A DNA stretch of 64,000 bases from Acinetobacter vivianii (GTDB lineage Bacteria > Pseudomonadota > Gammaproteobacteria > Pseudomonadales > Moraxellaceae): NCBI RefSeq assembly GCF_014635885.1, contig NZ_BMDR01000002.1, positions 386,251 to 450,250 of the forward strand. Direction: 5' to 3'. The position numbers were made by a program, and so were the translations under genes. Numbering within the stretch: the stretch's first letter is position 1; each line of letters opens with the position of its first letter. The notes below the pieces were generated by a model that saw nothing but the letters and a program-made list of their open reading frames with translations, did not search any database and was not told the origin of the DNA. Shown here piece by piece: positions 60,487 to 64,000 of this stretch.

Positions 60487-63280
60487 GACTAGCCTCAATC
60501 AAAGTTGGTGAATTATGAAGAATGAGTTCAATTTCTGATTTTGAAATTTGTTCAGTTTCAGAAAGTTCTATCAATTTAAGCTTGCCATCCATAACACTTT
60601 GTACTTTATCCCAAGATTTAAGGCGACTCATCAATAATTTGGAAATTTGATTGCCTGCCGAAAGTTGCTGTTCTTTAGACAACATGAATAAAGCAGGCAT
60701 TATTTCATTAAACATCGCCATTTTATCAATAAGTTGAGTCCTTGGATAAATAGCTTGATCTGCATTACAAGACTTATAAATGGCTGCATTTTCACAGACT
60801 TCTTGTAATTGTTGATAATGGCTCACTTCTTCCATTTCTAATATCAATTCAGCATTAGGAGCTGTAATTAAGGAAAGTTTTTCATCGCTCTCTATAAGGG
60901 GATTGTTGTTGATGAGCTTGTGGCATTTCGTAATATGACTATATGCTGCTTGAATATCGCATAAAAGCATATCCAATTTCTTAGCAGCAGTTTCATACTC
61001 TGATTCGAAATTTCGAAGTTCAGTCTCGAGATTTGATCTTTTTGCAGTACCTTCAAATTTTTCTTTCTTTAAGTTGGCTATATATTCTTCTTTTTCAATA
61101 TTATCAATATCTTGATTGATCTGATTGATCTGATTGATCTGATTGATCTGATTGATCTGATTGATTTTAGTTTGTAGTTTTGAACATATTTCAGATTGAT
61201 CATTGGATTGGAGTAATATTTCATTTGTAATTGCCAATAAACCACCAATAAAGGCAGGTCCAGTTATAAAATGTCTACAACGGATACAATTCTGAGTTCC
61301 TAAATAACCTTGAGGTGTAGGGGTATAGAATGAACTACTTTTTATTAACTCACCGCCATCCTCACATCTTGAAGCTGCAAAAGGGCAAATACCATAATCT
61401 CTAAAAATAAAATTACCCGCAGGAACCTCATTAGATAAAGCTTGTAATAACTCCAAATTATTACCAACCAATTGGTTTTTAACACTTTCAATTTTATTTT
61501 GCTCAATTGTTCTTTGGATCGATTCAACTTCAGATTTTAAGGCTATTTTTTCACCTTCTTCTAATCGAGTTCTAATATCATGATTGGAAACTTTGCAATA
61601 ATAAATCGACATGATTACGGAGCTATGCCCAACGATCTTCATCACGATTTCAATAGGCATGCCCATTTCAAGAACATAAGCTGTAATGAGGCTAACACGC
61701 ATGCTATGAGGTGTATATTTAGACTTATATGCACCTAAAATTGCTCTATTTCCTTCAAGTGTAGCTAAGCAAAGATTTGAGGGCTGTATATTATAAAGAG
61801 CAGCCGCTAATCTTGGGGTTAAAGCATTTCCGACATTAGCTGGCTCAAAATCATTAAAGCGCCTAAAAAGAAAACAATTCAATCCTTTGGCTTTTCTTTG
61901 TACTTCATTTAAATTTGTTCTTTGGCAATCAATCCAAGCACTTGGATATGCGATAGGATTATATTTTTGTTGCCATTTTCGTAGCCTAATTAACCAATAT
62001 GCTAAATCTTCAGGTATCCACGGAATTGTGTAACCTTGCCCGTTGTTATTTGTTTTATTTGTAGTCGTAAAGATACCTGTTTGACCATCAGGCATTCTTT
62101 TTATGAATGATTGTTCTTTAGTCAATCCAGAAAGTGGAGAATTATTTTTTTGCCAAATTACTTTGTTTTGCTGATCTAAATCTGCAATATACTCATCGGC
62201 TTCACCAGAATCATTATAGGCGATTTGTCGTCCTCTTAAGGGAACTTTGGTGAGTGCATAAGTATGAATCCAGTCTGTTGGGCACCATAAATATGCTTGA
62301 TTATCAATTATACGGTAAACACAATCTAAATCATGTAAATCTAATTGATCAAAACTTACTTTTACCCAATCGGCATCAAATTTATGAAGGTGTTCTAAAT
62401 CATGAAAGCTTTTTGCATTGGTTGGAATAATCCATTCTTGGGCTTTTTTAACAAAATGGTATTGTAAGCATGGCTTTGTTGTTTCAGAGCGGATTGAGCT
62501 AGAGGATATATTTTGTTGATTGAGTAAAAGGGAGAACGGATTTCGAGCATTATCGACTCGTACTATTTCGCCTGTTTCTTCATCTTCAATCGTTAAATCA
62601 TTATCAATAATATAATCTAAGAATTCATTGACATAAACAACGAGTTTCCTCCTCATCGGTTCTGATTCTATATTTTCAAGAATATCTCGAAAGGGTTTTA
62701 CATCGAATTTTTCCTGTATAAGAAAAGCATGTGGTGTTTTGCTTTTATCAAATTGTTCAATATAAAGTCGAACGAAACGACAGAGCTGAGTTTCTTTAGT
62801 GCCTCCGCCACGTGCTTTAGTCATAAACTCTTTGATCTTAATTGCCCAAGTGACATAGTCAGAAGAAATAAAATCGGGCTTAAACGGTTCTGTTTTACCT
62901 AAAAATTTATACCAGTTTTCCCATTCATTTGGATATGCAGTTTGTGGATCAAGTGGAAGACTTAGATCATTTAATTTTAAAATAAAAGCTTTGTATTCTT
63001 TAATATTTTTAAGATTTTTATTTTCAATCAAATTTTTTAGTTCGGCATATGAAATAAAATCAGCTATTTCAAAAAAATCTTTATAGCTAATCCATTCGTC
63101 ATAAATTCTTTCGGGATGAGCAGGTAGCCCATATTCTCTATATTTCTGTTTATAGAGTACTGAGTTTGTAATACCTTCATTTTTACAAAATTGTTTTAAA
63201 GAATCTAAGCTAGGAAAAGTCGAAAACTCTTTATTTAATCTTTTACTTTCAATTTGTCTGATTGCTTGAGGTTTAATCAT
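60476..63280 (-). CDS. gmtZ: Gamma-mobile-trio large recombinase GmtZ
   Basis: A 934-residue protein, much longer than ordinary integrases. The N-terminus has repeated short segments of the type W(I)SYKDFFEIADF, also seen in the VPA1269 family. The central tyrosine-recombinase core shows YTPHSMRVSLITAYVLEMG (HxxR, ~526) and IVGHSSVIMSIYYCKVS (second His and Tyr, ~550-560). A Cys-rich patch follows (CPFAASRC ... CIRCRHF, ~630-665), possibly metal-binding, then a coiled coil with an (NQI) repeat at ~705-722. Its ATG overlaps the gmtY stop by 4 bp. Confidence 0.85.
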   Translation of the reverse strand: MIKPQAIRQIESKRLNKEFSTFPSLDSLKQFCKNEGITNSVLYKQKYREYGLPAHPERIYDEWISYKDFFEIADFISYAELKNLIENKNLKNIKEYKAFILKLNDLSLPLDPQTAYPNEWENWYKFLGKTEPFKPDFISSDYVTWAIKIKEFMTKARGGGTKETQLCRFVRLYIEQFDKSKTPHAFLIQEKFDVKPFRDILENIESEPMRRKLVVYVNEFLDYIIDNDLTIEDEETGEIVRVDNARNPFSLLLNQQNISSSSIRSETTKPCLQYHFVKKAQEWIIPTNAKSFHDLEHLHKFDADWVKVSFDQLDLHDLDCVYRIIDNQAYLWCPTDWIHTYALTKVPLRGRQIAYNDSGEADEYIADLDQQNKVIWQKNNSPLSGLTKEQSFIKRMPDGQTGIFTTTNKTNNNGQGYTIPWIPEDLAYWLIRLRKWQQKYNPIAYPSAWIDCQRTNLNEVQRKAKGLNCFLFRRFNDFEPANVGNALTPRLAAALYNIQPSNLCLATLEGNRAILGAYKSKYTPHSMRVSLITAYVLEMGMPIEIVMKIVGHSSVIMSIYYCKVSNHDIRTRLEEGEKIALKSEVESIQRTIEQNKIESVKNQLVGNNLELLQALSNEVPAGNFIFRDYGICPFAASRCEDGGELIKSSSFYTPTPQGYLGTQNCIRCRHFITGPAFIGGLLAITNEILLQSNDQSEICSKLQTKINQINQINQINQINQINQDIDNIEKEEYIANLKKEKFEGTAKRSNLETELRNFESEYETAAKKLDMLLCDIQAAYSHITKCHKLINNNPLIESDEKLSLITAPNAELILEMEEVSHYQQLQEVCENAAIYKSCNADQAIYPRTQLIDKMAMFNEIMPALFMLSKEQQLSAGNQISKLLMSRLKSWDKVQSVMDGKLKLIELSETEQISKSEIELILHNSPTLIEASHES
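61112..61165 (-). repeat. Six-copy 9-bp tandem repeat in gmtZ
   Basis: Unit CTGATTGAT on the + strand, first copy imperfect (TTGATTGAT), then five perfect copies. On the coding strand it encodes repeated Ile-Asn-Gln in the coiled-coil spacer. The copy number can change by slippage without a frameshift. Confidence 0.95.
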
Positions 63281-64000
63281 TTAATCGCTCTCAACTTTTC
63301 TTGGACTTCTTCAATTGTTGGTTTGATATAAACAAGGCATGATGTTGGACTTTTATGATGCATAGCTTTTTGAATTTCGACTTGATTTAAACCAGCCTGA
63401 CGCGCACGAAATCCATATGCATGACGATGACCATGCTCAGTCGTACCAAGAGATTTTTTGCAAATTAGCCCGATGCGCTCTACTGCACGTTTGTGCAGGC
63501 GTTGAAAGTTTTTTATAGTTTCAGGCTCACCTAAATTATTTGTAAATGCAAAAGGATGTGGATTACTTTTCAGCGGCTCTACACGCTGATATTTGAGATA
63601 GTTTGCCCAAATTAATAAGAAATCTTTAGCTTTTTCAGGTGGGTTAAATACAACCTCAAAGTAACCTTGTTTAGATGTAAGTAATGGGGACTTCCATCCT
63701 GCATATAAACGTTCGGTAAATAGATAGTTATTTCTAGGCTTCAACGATGTTTTGGATAAAAGAAATTCACGTCTATTTTTGAAATGAGGGTCTGGAGCTA
63801 GACCTACTTCAGGATGATAAACACGAACAAGAGCTTCTTGCGGACGGTTTGGGTTTAATGTGATATCTGAAGTGTAAATATGAAAAATTTCACTTTTCCT
63901 AAGTCCACCGTAATTCATCAACATCGTAATCGCTTGGGATTTATAGTCATATTTTCCATTTTTTTCGAACCCCAAGTAAATCAATCTTTCAATTTGATCT
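63277..64000 (-). CDS. gmtY: Gamma-mobile-trio tyrosine recombinase GmtY (C-terminal part)
   Basis: The frame is open to the window edge, so the N-terminus is missing; about 241 C-terminal residues are seen. The tyrosine-recombinase catalytic fold is visible: box I Arg in MNYGGLRKSEIFHIYTSDI, the His/Arg region EHGHRHAYGFRARQAG and the last His and nucleophile Tyr in KAMHHKSPTSCLVYIKP. It is the first gene of the trio and probably lies next to the right end of the island. Together with GmtZ it should catalyse integration and excision at greB. Confidence 0.85.
   Translation of the reverse strand, partial: DQIERLIYLGFEKNGKYDYKSQAITMLMNYGGLRKSEIFHIYTSDITLNPNRPQEALVRVYHPEVGLAPDPHFKNRREFLLSKTSLKPRNNYLFTERLYAGWKSPLLTSKQGYFEVVFNPPEKAKDFLLIWANYLKYQRVEPLKSNPHPFAFTNNLGEPETIKNFQRLHKRAVERIGLICKKSLGTTEHGHRHAYGFRARQAGLNQVEIQKAMHHKSPTSCLVYIKPTIEEVQEKLRAIK

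Larger units (their letters stand above)
47602..64000. mobile_element. Gamma-mobile-trio (GMT)-type genomic island inserted in greB, right end outside window
   Basis: The left junction is at or within the last bases of GAGAATGCTGATT (47590-47602) in host greB. From here on, base composition drops to strongly AT-rich and genes become accessory: defence systems, small regulators and unknowns. The mobility genes gmtY, gmtZ and gmtX are at the other end, reading inward on the minus strand, with a GreB homologue coupled behind them. The visible length is 16.4 kb. The right junction is not visible, so total length and terminal repeats cannot be stated. The GMT assignment is from recognising the three-gene architecture and protein features. 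Confidence 0.85.

Noticed and set aside
61112..61165. Short tandem repeat as a CRISPR array
   Set aside because: The 9-bp units are contiguous without spacers and lie in frame within gmtZ; there are no cas genes.

Overview
This window looks like an Acinetobacter chromosome, probably from the A. baumannii/calcoaceticus side of the genus, carrying a genomic island at its right end. The evidence is the gene content and order: a Bap-type giant adhesin, greA-carB-carA, yhbY / rlmE-ftsH-folP, ttcA and an SCP2-domain gene. The host DNA is moderately AT-rich with hairpin plus T-run terminators after most genes.

Core chromosome, 1-47601. The window opens inside a giant secreted adhesin (C-terminal ~2500 residues). 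Next come a two-gene operon of unknown role (alpha/alpha-toroid-like protein plus CapA-like metallophosphatase), a lipoprotein zinc metalloprotease, an alkyltransferase-like DNA repair protein, a universal stress protein and a hexapeptide acetyltransferase. The minus-strand block greA, carB, carA follows; its leader looks like a pyrimidine attenuator. Then come a coiled-coil stress-type protein, a DOMON-like protein, yhbY, rlmE, ftsH, folP, a SIMPL protein and a vWA lipoprotein. After these are a PLP enzyme, DUF5713, a CocE/S15 hydrolase, an EamA exporter, a 42-residue small protein, pnuC, glpQ, a phosphoethanolamine transferase, an orphan RND pump, mgtE, DUF4112, htpX, two SLT transglycosylases, ttcA and an SCP2 protein.

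Genomic island, 47602 to beyond 64000. Host greB is cut after codon 47, just past the codons for its catalytic coiled-coil tip. The sequence beyond is much more AT-rich and gene content changes to accessory genes. These are two unrecognised Lys/Asn-rich proteins, a small Xre regulator with a palindromic operator, a structured RNA-like segment, a lipoprotein, a type III restriction-modification pair (mod-res) and a DUF4297 nuclease plus HerA ATPase pair, which is a known anti-phage combination. The mobility genes lie at the far end on the minus strand: a tyrosine recombinase (cut by the window end), a second large recombinase and a small partner. I recognise these as the gamma-mobile-trio genes gmtY, gmtZ and gmtX.

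The most interesting observation is a fourth gene in that trio operon. Coupled to gmtX by a 4-bp overlap is a complete GreB homologue. It encodes the same 13 residues as the host gene at the insertion point, but with 7 of 13 codons silently different. The island therefore breaks a conserved transcription-factor gene and brings a differently coded full-length copy, which looks like a target-and-rescue arrangement. The right junction, expected to hold the remainder of host greB, lies outside the window.
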